Assembly: GCA_020852355.1 (NCBI GenBank)
Contig: JADZBA010000097.1
Coordinates: 1 to 43,433 of the forward strand
Direction: 5' to 3'
DNA: 43,433 nt
Source: Alphaproteobacteria bacterium
GTDB taxonomy: Bacteria > Pseudomonadota > Alphaproteobacteria > ATCC43930 > Allostellaceae
This document shows positions 22,805 through 31,144 of this stretch, piece after piece (within the stretch, counting starts at the first letter, position 1; the number at the start of each line of letters is the position of its first letter). The position numbers were made by a program, and so were the translations under genes. Below the pieces are notes generated by a model. The model did not search any database. It saw only the letters and a list, made by a program, of their open reading frames with translations, and had not been told where the DNA came from.

Positions 22805-23668
22805 ATGAAGCCGGCGCCGTTCAAGCTGGTCGCCCCGCGCAGCCGCGAGGAAGCGCTCGCCGCCCTTGCCGAGCACGACGGCGACGCCCGCGTGCTCGCC
22901 GGCGGGCAGAGCCTGGTGCCGTTGATGAACATGCGGGTCGTCCAGCCCGGCGTGCTCGTCAGCATCAACGGTTGCCGCGACCTCGACTACATCCGGCTGG
23001 AGGACGACCGCATCGTCTGCGGCGCGCTCGCCCGCCAGGCGGCGGCGGAGGAATCCGACCTCGTCCGCCGGCGCTGCCCCCTCCTCGCCGACGCCGCGCC
23101 GTGGATCGGCGGCATGGCGAACCGCAACCGCGGCACGGTGTGCGGCAGCCTCGCGCATTCCGACCCGCTGGCCGAGCTGCCCGCCGTGGCGGTGGCGACC
23201 GACGCCGAGATCGTGCTCGCCAGCCGCGACGGCAGGCGCACTCTGGCCGCGACGGACTTCTTCGTCGGCGAGCTGGCGACCGCGATCCGACCCGGCGAGA
23301 TGGTCGAGGCGGCGCGCTTCGCCACGGCCTGGTCGGGCGAGCGCACGGCGTTCCTGGAGGTCAGCAACCGGCAGCACGCGTTCGCCGTCGCCGGCGTCGC
23401 GGTCCGCCTCGACCTCGCGCCGGACGGTCGCTGCCGCGACGTGCGGATCGCCGTCATGGGCGGCGGTCCGACGGCGATGCGGATCGAAGCCGGCGAGCGG
23501 GCGGTCGTCGGCACCACGATCGGCGTCGAGGCGGCACGCGCCGCCGCCGACGCGGTGGAGCGGGCGGTCGACCCGCCGACCGATATCCACGCCGACGCGG
23601 CCTACCGGCGCCGCGTGCTGGGCGTGCTCACCATGCGGGCGCTGCAGCAGGCGGCGGGAAGGAGCTGA
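22805..23668 (+). CDS. Molybdenum hydroxylase FAD-binding (medium) subunit, CoxM/CutM-like
   Basis: The 287-residue protein has the FAD-binding PCMH fold with VLAGGQSLVPLMNMRVVQPG near residues 37-56 and the second FAD motif NRGTVCGSLAHSDPLAELPA. The CO dehydrogenase flavoprotein C-terminal domain follows (FLEVSNRQHAFAVAGVAV). It passes electrons from the iron-sulfur subunit to an acceptor. The order medium-small-large matches xanthine dehydrogenase/CO dehydrogenase-family hydroxylases. GGGAGGGAGAGG lies upstream of the ATG at 22805. The track's start at 22619 is a shadow of the NicX-like gene. It is two bases from the small-subunit gene. Confidence 0.93.
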   Translation: MKPAPFKLVAPRSREEALAALAEHDGDARVLAGGQSLVPLMNMRVVQPGVLVSINGCRDLDYIRLEDDRIVCGALARQAAAEESDLVRRRCPLLADAAPWIGGMANRNRGTVCGSLAHSDPLAELPAVAVATDAEIVLASRDGRRTLAATDFFVGELATAIRPGEMVEAARFATAWSGERTAFLEVSNRQHAFAVAGVAVRLDLAPDGRCRDVRIAVMGGGPTAMRIEAGERAVVGTTIGVEAARAAADAVERAVDPPTDIHADAAYRRRVLGVLTMRALQQAAGRS

Positions 23669-23670
23669 CG

Positions 23671-24168
23671 ATGGCGCGCGAACGGGTCGAGGTCAGCCTC
23701 ACCATCAACGGCCGCACCTATCGCGACCGGGTCGAGTCGCGGCTGCTGCTCTGCGACTTCATCCGCCATGTGGCGGGCCTCAAGGGCACCCATGTCGGCT
23801 GCGAGCACGGCGTGTGCGGCGCCTGCACGGTCCTGATCGACGGCAGGACGGCGCGGAGCTGCCTGCATTTCGCCGCCGCGGTCGAGGGCAGCGCGATCAC
23901 CACGGTCGAATCGCTGGCGACCGAGGCGGCGCTGCATCCGATCCAGCAGGCGTTCCACGAGAGCCACGCGCTGCAATGCGGCTACTGCACGCCGGGATTC
24001 CTCCTCACCACCGTCGAGCTGCTCGGGCGCAACGCCGCACCGACGACCGAGGAGATCCGCCAGGCGCTGACCAACAACATGTGCCGCTGCACCGGCTACG
24101 CGAACATCGTGAAGGCGGTCGGCGTCGCCGCCGCGGCGATGCGCGGCGACGGCGCGGCGAAGGCGTGA
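23671..24168 (+). CDS. Molybdenum hydroxylase 2x[2Fe-2S] (small) subunit, CoxS-like
   Basis: The 165-residue protein carries a plant-type ferredoxin cluster (CEHGVCGACTVLIDGRTARSC) and a second cluster in a helical domain (QCGYCTPGF and NNMCRCTGYANI). These motifs define the small subunit of molybdenum hydroxylases. AAGGAG precedes the ATG by about six bases, directly after the medium-subunit stop. It connects the Moco and FAD sites. All eight cluster cysteines are present. Confidence 0.95.
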   Translation: MARERVEVSLTINGRTYRDRVESRLLLCDFIRHVAGLKGTHVGCEHGVCGACTVLIDGRTARSCLHFAAAVEGSAITTVESLATEAALHPIQQAFHESHALQCGYCTPGFLLTTVELLGRNAAPTTEEIRQALTNNMCRCTGYANIVKAVGVAAAAMRGDGAAKA

Positions 24169-24175
24169 GGGCGAC

Positions 24176-26551
24176 ATGACCGAGGCGCTGCACACCGGTT
24201 ACATCGGCAGGGACATCCTGCGGCGGGAGGATTCCTACCTGCTGCGCGGCCAGGGCAAATTCGTCGACGACCTGCCGGAGCCCCGGGACACGATCTATCT
24301 CGGCTTCGTCATGAGCCCGTACGCGCATGCGCGCATCCGCTCGATCGACGCGAGCCGCGCCCGGGCGTTGGACGGCGTCATCGACGTGCTGACCGGCGAG
24401 GACCTGGCCGAACTGACCGACCCGATCGTCACCGAGATCGACTTCCCCGGCTACATCCGCCACGGCCGGCCGGTGCTGGCGCTGGGGAAGGTCCGCTTCG
24501 TGGGCGAGCAGGTGGCGGTCGTGCTGGCCGAGGACCGCTACATCGCCCAGGACGCGGTCGACCTGGTCGAGGTCGAGTACGAGCCGCTGCCGGTCGCCGC
24601 CGACCTGGAGACAGCCCATCTCGACGGCGCGCCGCAGGTCCACGACCACATCCCGAACAACACCATCTTCAGCGCCAGGTTCGAGACCAAGGGCTTCGAT
24701 CCCGCGCCGGCGGCGGCGACGCACAGCATCCGCGAGCGCTTCCGCAGCGGTCGCGTCGCCGGCGTCCCGCTGGAGCCGCGCGGCTGCCTGGCGATGCCCG
24801 ACCACACGGCGGACGCGATCGTCTTCTATTCCTCGACCCAGGTGCCGCACATCCTGCGCACCGCGCTCGGCAAGCACATCAAGGGCGCCAGCGAATCGAA
24901 GATCCGCGTGATCGTGCCGGAGGTCGGCGGCGGCTTCGGCACCAAGGCGCAGATCTACACCGAGGAGGTCGTGGCCGCGGCACTGGCCCTCAAGCTGCGG
25001 CGCGCGGTCAAGTGGATCCAGGACCGCCGCGAGGAGCTGCTGACCAGCATCCACGCCCGCGACCATCTCTACGAGGTCGAGGCGGGCTTCGACGGGCAGG
25101 GCGTGATCCACATGCTGCGGGTGCGCCTGCACACCAACGCCGGCGCCTATTCGAGCCTGCCCTTCGGCTGCACGCTGGAGCCGACCGGCGGCGCCCGCAT
25201 GATCGTCGGCCCCTATCGCATCCGGAACTACGCCTACCAGGCCTACGCGATCGCGACCCACACCTGTCCGTCCGGCGCCTATCGCGGCGTGGCGCAGCCG
25301 ACCTGCTTCCTCACCATCGAAGGCGTCATGGACCGCATCGGGCGGCAGCTCGGGATCGACCCGGCCGAGGTGCGCCTGCGCAACATGATCCAGCCCGAGG
25401 AGATGCCCTGGGTGAACGCGGTCGGCGTGCGCTACGACACCGGCAGCTACGTCGCCTCGCTGAAGCGCGCGATGGAGATGATCGGCTACGCCGGCTTCCG
25501 CGCGCGCCAGCCGGCCGACCGCCTGGCGGACGGCAAGTACCGGGGCATCGGCATCTGCAGCTTCACCGAGATCTCCGGCACCGGCGCGCCGGGCTGGCGC
25601 GCCCGCGGCCTGATCCGCATGCCGGGCTTCGACAGCGCGCTGATCAAGATCGAGCCGACCGGCAAGGTCACCGCCTACATCAGCCACGCCAACGCCGGCC
25701 AGGCGCACTACACGACCTTCGCCCAGGTGGTGGCCGACGCCGTCGGCGCCGACATCGCCGACGTCACGATCGTCGAGGGCGACACCGGGGCCACCCCCTA
25801 CGGCACCAACACCTTCGCCAGCCGCAGCGCGGTGACCGGCGGCGGCGCCATCCTGCGCGCCGGCCGCAAGGTGCGCGAAAAGATGCGGCGCATCGCCGGG
25901 CAGATGCTGGAGGCGGCCGCCGACGACATCGAGATCCGCGAGGGCTGGGCCGAGGTGCGCGGCGTGCCCGGCATGCGGGTCAGCCTGACGCAGATCGCCG
26001 AGACCGCCTACTCGATGAACAATCTCGGCCTGCCGCCCGGCGAGGACTATGGGCTGGAGGCGAGCGACTTCTACGACCCGCCGCTGGCCACCATGGCGAA
26101 CGCCGTGCACATCTGCACGGTCGCCGTCGATCCCGAAGACGGCCGCGTCAAGGTCGAGAACCATGTCGTGGTCCATGACTGCGGCCGGGTGATCAACCCC
26201 GTCATCGTCGACGGGCAGGTGCAGGGCGGCGCCGCCCAGGGCCTCGGCGAGGCGCTGATGGAGGAACTGGTCTACGACCGCGAGGGCCAGCTGCAGAACG
26301 CCAACCTGCTGGACTACCTGCTGCCGACCGCGCTCGACATGCCGGACATCCGGATCGAGCACATCGAATCCCCGACGATCGACGGCGAGGGCGGCTTCAA
26401 GGGCGTCGGCGAGGGCGGCCTGATCGGCGCGGTGCCGGCGATCGCCAATGCCGTCGCAGACGCGCTGGCTCCGCTCGGCTGCAACGTCAACCGCATCCCG
26501 CTGCGGCCGAGCTACGTGCTGGGGCTGATCCGCGCGGCGACCGGACGCTGA
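24176..26551 (+). CDS. Molybdenum hydroxylase Moco-binding (large) subunit
   Basis: The 791-residue protein has the aldehyde oxidase/xanthine dehydrogenase a/b hammerhead (YIGRDILRREDSYLLRGQGK). The Moco-binding domain contains EVGGGFGTKAQIYTEEV, SGAYRGVAQPTCFLTIEG (residues ~366-383) and the catalytic Glu746 in VGEGGLIGAVPAI. CO dehydrogenase proper has an AYRCSFR loop with the active-site Cys; that is missing, so this is a hydroxylase of an organic substrate rather than CO dehydrogenase. Such enzymes add water-derived oxygen next to nitrogen in pyridine, quinoline or purine rings, or oxidise aldehydes. It starts eight bases after the small subunit with GAGGG upstream. It is the last gene of the cluster, before an independent promoter. 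Confidence 0.94.
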   Translation: MTEALHTGYIGRDILRREDSYLLRGQGKFVDDLPEPRDTIYLGFVMSPYAHARIRSIDASRARALDGVIDVLTGEDLAELTDPIVTEIDFPGYIRHGRPVLALGKVRFVGEQVAVVLAEDRYIAQDAVDLVEVEYEPLPVAADLETAHLDGAPQVHDHIPNNTIFSARFETKGFDPAPAAATHSIRERFRSGRVAGVPLEPRGCLAMPDHTADAIVFYSSTQVPHILRTALGKHIKGASESKIRVIVPEVGGGFGTKAQIYTEEVVAAALALKLRRAVKWIQDRREELLTSIHARDHLYEVEAGFDGQGVIHMLRVRLHTNAGAYSSLPFGCTLEPTGGARMIVGPYRIRNYAYQAYAIATHTCPSGAYRGVAQPTCFLTIEGVMDRIGRQLGIDPAEVRLRNMIQPEEMPWVNAVGVRYDTGSYVASLKRAMEMIGYAGFRARQPADRLADGKYRGIGICSFTEISGTGAPGWRARGLIRMPGFDSALIKIEPTGKVTAYISHANAGQAHYTTFAQVVADAVGADIADVTIVEGDTGATPYGTNTFASRSAVTGGGAILRAGRKVREKMRRIAGQMLEAAADDIEIREGWAEVRGVPGMRVSLTQIAETAYSMNNLGLPPGEDYGLEASDFYDPPLATMANAVHICTVAVDPEDGRVKVENHVVVHDCGRVINPVIVDGQVQGGAAQGLGEALMEELVYDREGQLQNANLLDYLLPTALDMPDIRIEHIESPTIDGEGGFKGVGEGGLIGAVPAIANAVADALAPLGCNVNRIPLRPSYVLGLIRAATGR

Positions 26552-26578
26552 GCGCGAAAGTCCTCGGCGAATCGCGCG

Positions 26579-26606
26579 TTGACAACGATCGGCACATCGA
26601 GACAAT
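26579..26606 (+). promoter_or_regulatory. Sigma-70-like promoter of the aap-like operon
   Basis: TTGACA at 26579-26584 and GACAAT at 26601-26606 are separated by 16 bases. This is the best -35/-10 pair I see in the window. It lies in the 131-base gap between the hydroxylase large subunit and aapJ, so the aap-like genes are probably a separate unit. Confidence 0.5.
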
Positions 26607-26682
26607 CGGATCCGTCGGTCTTTGCCTTCCACGCCGTGCGCCATGCCGCTGCGGCGTCCATCCAAGCCGGTAGGACCAAAAA

Positions 26683-27741
26683 ATGCCAGACATGCGCGGC
26701 GCGACGTGCTCGATGCGGGCACCCCTGATACGGGGCCTCGCGGCCCTGGCGGCCCTGGTCCTCGGCATGCTCGCCGGGGACGGCATGGCCGGGACCCTCG
26801 ATACGGTGAAGGCGCGCGGCAACCTCATTTGCGGCGTGAGCGACGGCCGCGCCGGATTCTCGTCGGTCGACAGCCAGGGCCGCTGGACCGGGCTCGACGT
26901 CGATTCCTGCCGGGCGATCGCGGCAGTGGTGCTCGGCGACGCGACGAAGATCACCTTCGTGCCGCTGACCGTGCAGAACCGCTTCGCCGCCCTGCAGTCG
27001 GGGGAGGTCGACGTGCTGGCGCGCACCGTCACCTGGACGCTGACGCGCGACACCGCCGGCGGCATCGACGTCACCGCGGTCACCTTCTACGACGCGCAGG
27101 GCTTCCTGGTGCCGAAGTCGCTCGGCGCGAAGACCGCGAAGGACCTGGACGGCGCGACCATCTGCGTGCTGCCGGGGTCGACCTCCGAGCGCGCCGTCGC
27201 CGCCTACTTCAAGCAGCACGGCCTGACCTACAAGCCGGTGGTGATCCAGGGGCAGAAGGAGCTGTACACCGCCTTCTTCTCCGGCCGCTGCGACGTCTAC
27301 ATGCAGTCGACCTCCGGCCTCAGCTCGGCGCGCGCCAACTTCGCGCGCAACCCCGACGACTTCGTCATCCTGCCCGAGCGCCTGGGCAAGGACCCCATGG
27401 GGCCGGCGGTCCGCCACGGCGACAACCAGTGGAAGGACCTCGTCACCTGGGTGATGTTCGCGCTGTTCGAGGCGGAGGAGCTGGGCGTCAATTCGAAGAA
27501 CGTCGATGCCATGCTGAAGTCCGAGGATCCGGACGTGCAGCGCCTGCTGGGCGTGGTCCCGGGGGTGGGCGCGGGCCTGACGCTCGACGACCGCTGGGCG
27601 TACCGGGCGATCAAGCTGGTCGGCAACTACGCCGAGCTCTTCGACCGCAACATGGGCGCGGGCTCGCCCCTCAAGCTCGATCGCGGCCAGAACGCCCTGT
27701 GGCGCGACGGCGGCCTGATCTTCTCGCCTTCGTTCCAGTGA
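26683..27741 (+). CDS. aapJ: Polar amino-acid ABC importer binding protein, AapJ-like
   Basis: The 352-residue protein has an N-terminal signal (PLIRGLAALAALVLGMLAGDG, cleavage near GMAG). The family-3 solute-binding core closely follows AapJ/BztA: TLDTVKARGNLICGVSDGRA, FVPLTVQNRFAALQSGEVDV, VTFYDAQGFLVPKSLG and a C-terminal VGNYAELFDRNMGAGSPLKL. AapJ-type proteins bind general L-amino acids, often acidic or polar ones. The ATG at 26683 has TAGGA seven bases upstream; ATGs at 26692 and 26713 are alternatives. It is followed by the two permease genes of the same system. Confidence 0.92.
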   Translation: MPDMRGATCSMRAPLIRGLAALAALVLGMLAGDGMAGTLDTVKARGNLICGVSDGRAGFSSVDSQGRWTGLDVDSCRAIAAVVLGDATKITFVPLTVQNRFAALQSGEVDVLARTVTWTLTRDTAGGIDVTAVTFYDAQGFLVPKSLGAKTAKDLDGATICVLPGSTSERAVAAYFKQHGLTYKPVVIQGQKELYTAFFSGRCDVYMQSTSGLSSARANFARNPDDFVILPERLGKDPMGPAVRHGDNQWKDLVTWVMFALFEAEELGVNSKNVDAMLKSEDPDVQRLLGVVPGVGAGLTLDDRWAYRAIKLVGNYAELFDRNMGAGSPLKLDRGQNALWRDGGLIFSPSFQ

Positions 27742-27796
27742 GGCGCCGGCGCGGCACCCCGGGCGGCAGGGACGCGTCATAGGCCGCCGGCCGGCG

Positions 27797-28984
27797 ATGA
27801 CGCCGTCGCGACCGACGTCCGGCGGTCCGGGGTCGGACATTCCGCCGCGGAAAACGGCGTTCGGCTGGAACAGCCCGGCGGTCCGCGCCTTCGCCTGGCA
27901 GGCCGTCATCCTCGGCGCCGTCGTCGCGCTGGGCGCCTGGTTCGTGTGGAACGCCCTGTCGGCGCTGGCCGCACGCGGCATCGCCACCGGCTTCGGATTC
28001 CTCGAGACACCCGCCGGCTTCGACATCAGCGAGAGCCCGATCCCCTTCTCGCCCTCCGACAGCTATCTGCGCGCCTACGCCGTCGCCGTCCTCAACACCG
28101 TCAAGGTGTCGGTCCTCGCCATCGTCTTCGCGACGCTGCTCGGCACCTTCGTCGGCATCGCCAGGCTGTCGACGAACTGGCTGGTCGCCCGGTGCGCCCT
28201 CCTCTACGTCGAGCTCTTCCGCAATACGCCGCAGCTCCTGCAGATCGTCTTCTGGTACGTCGTCATCAGCCGTCTGCCGCGCCCGCGCCAGGCGCTCGCC
28301 CCGATCGACGGCGTCTTCTTCCACAATCGCGGCCTCAACGTCGCGGTGCCGGCGGCCGATCCCCTGCATCTCTGGATGTTCGCGGCATTCGTCGCCGGCT
28401 GCGCCGGCGCCTGGCTGCTGCGCCGGCATGCCCGGGCACGGGGCCGGCTGCCGCGGTCGCTGCGGACGAGCCTCGCCCTCGTCATCGGGCCGCCGCTGCT
28501 CGTCTGGCTCGCCGGCGGGGCGCCCCTCGCCTGGGACGTGCCGAGGCTCCAGGGCTTCAACTTCCGCGGCGGCTTCGTGGTGAATCCCGAGTTCCTGGCG
28601 CTCATGCTCGGGCTGTCGCTCTACATCGCCGCCTTCATCGCCGAGATCGTGCGCTCGGGCATCCAGTCGGTCGGCCGCGGCCAGACCGAGGCGGCTCGCT
28701 CGCTGGGGCTCGGGAGGGGCCAGATCTACCGCCTCGTTGTGCTGCCGCAGGCGCTGCGCGTCATGGTGCCGCCCGCCACCAACCAGTATGTCAGCCTGAC
28801 CAAGAACAGCACGCTCGGCGTGGCGATCGGCTATCCCGAGATCATCAACATCGGCAACACGACGATCAGCCAGACCGGCCACACGGTCGAAGGCATCGCG
28901 ATGATCATGGTCTTCTACCTCGCGCTCAGCTTCGCGATCTCCGGCCTGATGAACCTCTACAACCGCCGTCTCGGGACGGCCTGA
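27797..28984 (+). CDS. aapQ: Polar amino-acid ABC importer permease, AapQ-like
   Basis: The 395-residue permease has membrane segments at residues ~33-60 and several more. A HisM/GlnP-type transmembrane domain starts at LNTVKVSVLAIVFATLLGTF. ELFRNTPQLLQIVFWY and the coupling loop SLGLGRGQIYRLVVLPQALR are conserved. A central insert (FNFRGGFVVNPEFLALMLGL) is typical of AapQ/BztB. The start at 27797 lacks a strong ribosome site. It is eight bases before aapM. Confidence 0.92.
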   Translation: MTPSRPTSGGPGSDIPPRKTAFGWNSPAVRAFAWQAVILGAVVALGAWFVWNALSALAARGIATGFGFLETPAGFDISESPIPFSPSDSYLRAYAVAVLNTVKVSVLAIVFATLLGTFVGIARLSTNWLVARCALLYVELFRNTPQLLQIVFWYVVISRLPRPRQALAPIDGVFFHNRGLNVAVPAADPLHLWMFAAFVAGCAGAWLLRRHARARGRLPRSLRTSLALVIGPPLLVWLAGGAPLAWDVPRLQGFNFRGGFVVNPEFLALMLGLSLYIAAFIAEIVRSGIQSVGRGQTEAARSLGLGRGQIYRLVVLPQALRVMVPPATNQYVSLTKNSTLGVAIGYPEIINIGNTTISQTGHTVEGIAMIMVFYLALSFAISGLMNLYNRRLGTA

Positions 28985-28991
28985 CCGGACG

Positions 28992-30095
28992 ATGCCGCCG
29001 GCCATCGCAGGCACCGCCGAAGCGGGCGAGGGACCGCCGCCGGGCGTGCGCGGTCCGGTCGCGTGGCTGCGCCGCAACCTGTTCTCCAACGTCTTCGACA
29101 CGACCCTGACCCTGCTGCTCGGCGCGGCCCTTCTCGCGGTGGTGCCGAAGCTCTTCGCCTGGGCCTTCCTCGACAGCGTCTGGACGGCGGGCGATCCGGC
29201 GCAATGCCGCGACATCGCCGGCGCCTGCTGGGCCGTGATCGCCGAGAAGCACCGGGTGATCCTCTTCGGCACCTACCGCTACGACCAGCAATGGCGCGGG
29301 GTCGCGGTGATCGCCCTCGTCGTCGTCCTCTCCGGCGCCTCGATGGTCCGGCGGCTGTGGCCGTGGCCGATGGCGGCAGCCTGGCTGGTCGCATTCCCGA
29401 CGGTCATCGTGCTGATGCGCGGCGGCGTGCTCGGCCTCGTGCCGGTGCCGACGACCGAGTGGGGCGGGCTGCCGCTGACCATCATCCTCTTCCTCGGCAG
29501 CGTCGTCGGCGGCCTGCCGCTCGCCGTCCTCCTCGCCCTCGGCCGGCGCTCGAAGATGCCGGTGATCCGCGCCCTGTGCGTCGGCTTCATCGAGATCACC
29601 CGCGGCGTGCCGCTGCTGACCGTCCTGTTCATGGCGTCGATGATGATGCCGCTGTTCCTGCCCGCGAGCTGGACCGTCGACCAGGTGCTGCGCGCGACGC
29701 TCGGCATGGCGCTGTTCTTCGCCGCCTATGCGGCGGAGATCGTGCGCGGCGGCCTGCAGGCGATCCCGCGCGGCCAGTTCGAGGCGGCGGGCTCGCTCGG
29801 CCTCGGCTACTGGCGGACGACGCTGCTGATCGTGCTGCCGCAGGCGCTGCGCATCGTCCTGCCGCCGCTGGTGAGCGACATCATCCGCGCCTTCAAGAAC
29901 ACCTCGGTGGTGCTGATCCTCGGCCTCTTCGACCTGCTCGGCGCCACCTCCGCGGCGCTGTCCGATCCGCTTTGGACGAACTACTATGCCGAGGCCTACC
30001 TCGTCGTCGCGGCGATCTACTTCGCCTTCTGCTACGCGATGTCCCGCTACGGCCAGTCGCTGGAGCGACGGCTGAACGCGCGCCGCAATTTCTGA
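28992..30095 (+). CDS. aapM: Polar amino-acid ABC importer permease, AapM-like
   Basis: The 367-residue permease shows the AapM/BztC pattern. An N-terminal PVAWLRRNLFSNVFDTTLTL is followed by membrane segments and the core EITRGVPLLTVLFMASMMMP. The loop SLGLGYWRTTLLIVLPQALR and FKNTSVVLILGLFDLLGATS complete the coupling domain. It should pair with the AapQ-like permease. The gene normally following, the AapP ATPase, is missing; an aminotransferase gene starts 31 bases on instead. The importer would need an ATPase from elsewhere. Confidence 0.92.
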   Translation: MPPAIAGTAEAGEGPPPGVRGPVAWLRRNLFSNVFDTTLTLLLGAALLAVVPKLFAWAFLDSVWTAGDPAQCRDIAGACWAVIAEKHRVILFGTYRYDQQWRGVAVIALVVVLSGASMVRRLWPWPMAAAWLVAFPTVIVLMRGGVLGLVPVPTTEWGGLPLTIILFLGSVVGGLPLAVLLALGRRSKMPVIRALCVGFIEITRGVPLLTVLFMASMMMPLFLPASWTVDQVLRATLGMALFFAAYAAEIVRGGLQAIPRGQFEAAGSLGLGYWRTTLLIVLPQALRIVLPPLVSDIIRAFKNTSVVLILGLFDLLGATSAALSDPLWTNYYAEAYLVVAAIYFAFCYAMSRYGQSLERRLNARRNF

Positions 30096-30126
30096 TTCCG
30101 CCAACGCCCCCAGAAGGAAGAGGACC

Positions 30127-31074
30127 ATGCAGGCCAGGAAGTACGAGTACCGCGACGTCTGGATGAACGGCGCGATCGTCCCGCAGGAGCAGGCGAACGT
30201 CCCGATCTTCACCCAGACGGCGCAGCGCGGCGCCAACGTCTACGAGGGCATCCGCGCCTACTGGAACGCCGAGAAGCAGAATCTCTACATCTGGAAGCTG
30301 GACGCCCACATCAAGCGGCTGTTCCAGAGCATGAAGATCATGCGCATGACGACGCCCTACACCTTCGACGAATACAAGCAGGCCTGCATCGACTGGTGCC
30401 GCGCCAACGCGTTCCGCGAGGACGTCCATTTCCGCCTCGTCGTCTATCTCGGAGACGGCGGGCCCAACGGCGTGAAGATGTTCAAGCCGGGCGAGATCGA
30501 GTTCGGCGCCTTCATCACAGGCGGGCCGCGCCCGCACAAGGAGGCGCTGGAGAACGGCAAGCATTTCTGCGTGTCGAGCTGGCGGCGCATCTCCGACGAC
30601 GTGATGCCGCCACGCGTCAAGGCCGGCGCCAACTACCAGAACAGCCGGCTCGCCAGCATCGAGGCGCGTACCAACGGCTACGACGACGCCATCATCCTCG
30701 GCCGCGACGGCACCGTCGCCGAGGCCACGGGATCGACGATCATGATCGTGCGCGACGGCGACCTGATCACCTCGCCGGTGACCGGCGGCATCCTCGAGAG
30801 CATCACCCGCAAGGCGGTGCTGAAGATGTTCGAGCGCAGCCACAACCGCGAGCCGCAGGAGCGCCCGGTCGACCGCACCGAGATCTACATCGCCGACGAG
30901 GTCTTCTGCTGCGGCTCGGCGGAAGAGGTGACGCCGATCATCTCGGTCGACCGTATCGAGATCGGCGACGGCAAGCCCGGCCCGATCACCCGCAGGCTGC
31001 AGGGCATCTATTTCGAGGCCGCCCGCGGCATGAGCCCCGACTACGTCCCCGAGCTGACGCCCGTCTACGCCTGA
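30127..31074 (+). CDS. Class IV (branched-chain-type) aminotransferase
   Basis: The 315-residue PLP enzyme is of the IlvE/D-amino-acid transaminase fold: VWMNGAIVPQEQANVPIFTQ, GANVYEGIRAYW, the PLP lysine region PPRVKAGANYQNSRLASIEA, AIILGRDGTVAEATGSTIMI and TSPVTGGILESITRKAVLKM. EVFCCGSAEEVTPIISVDRI supplies the cofactor phosphate contacts. It would transaminate a branched-chain or related amino acid with 2-oxoglutarate. GAAGGAAGAGG precedes the ATG. Its position where aapP would be expected suggests the imported amino acid is transaminated directly. It could instead be a D-amino-acid or (R)-amine transaminase; the specificity loop was not resolved. Confidence 0.88.
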   Translation: MQARKYEYRDVWMNGAIVPQEQANVPIFTQTAQRGANVYEGIRAYWNAEKQNLYIWKLDAHIKRLFQSMKIMRMTTPYTFDEYKQACIDWCRANAFREDVHFRLVVYLGDGGPNGVKMFKPGEIEFGAFITGGPRPHKEALENGKHFCVSSWRRISDDVMPPRVKAGANYQNSRLASIEARTNGYDDAIILGRDGTVAEATGSTIMIVRDGDLITSPVTGGILESITRKAVLKMFERSHNREPQERPVDRTEIYIADEVFCCGSAEEVTPIISVDRIEIGDGKPGPITRRLQGIYFEAARGMSPDYVPELTPVYA

Positions 31075-31083
31075 CGGCGGGAA

Positions 31084-31117
31084 GCGGCGCCCGCCTCCCC
31101 CCGGAGGCGGGCGCCGC
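31084..31117. terminator. Strong hairpin between convergent genes
   Basis: GCGGCGCCCGCCTCC and GGAGGCGGGCGCCGC form a perfect 15-bp stem with a CCCC loop. It lies in the 70-base gap between the aminotransferase and the first MmgE/PrpD gene, which converge. No U-tract is evident on either side. It is the strongest hairpin I found. Confidence 0.7.
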
Positions 31118-31144
31118 CATGTTCCGAAGCCGTCGTCGCGGCAT

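Noticed and set aside
24176-26551. Calling the molybdenum enzyme a carbon monoxide dehydrogenase
   Set aside because: The large subunit has AYRGVAQ and lacks the AYRCSFR active-site loop of true CO dehydrogenase.
26598-26615. A second IclR site (ATCGGATCCG) near the aap promoter
   Set aside because: It resembles the 15662 palindrome only loosely and such CG-rich palindromes are common here.
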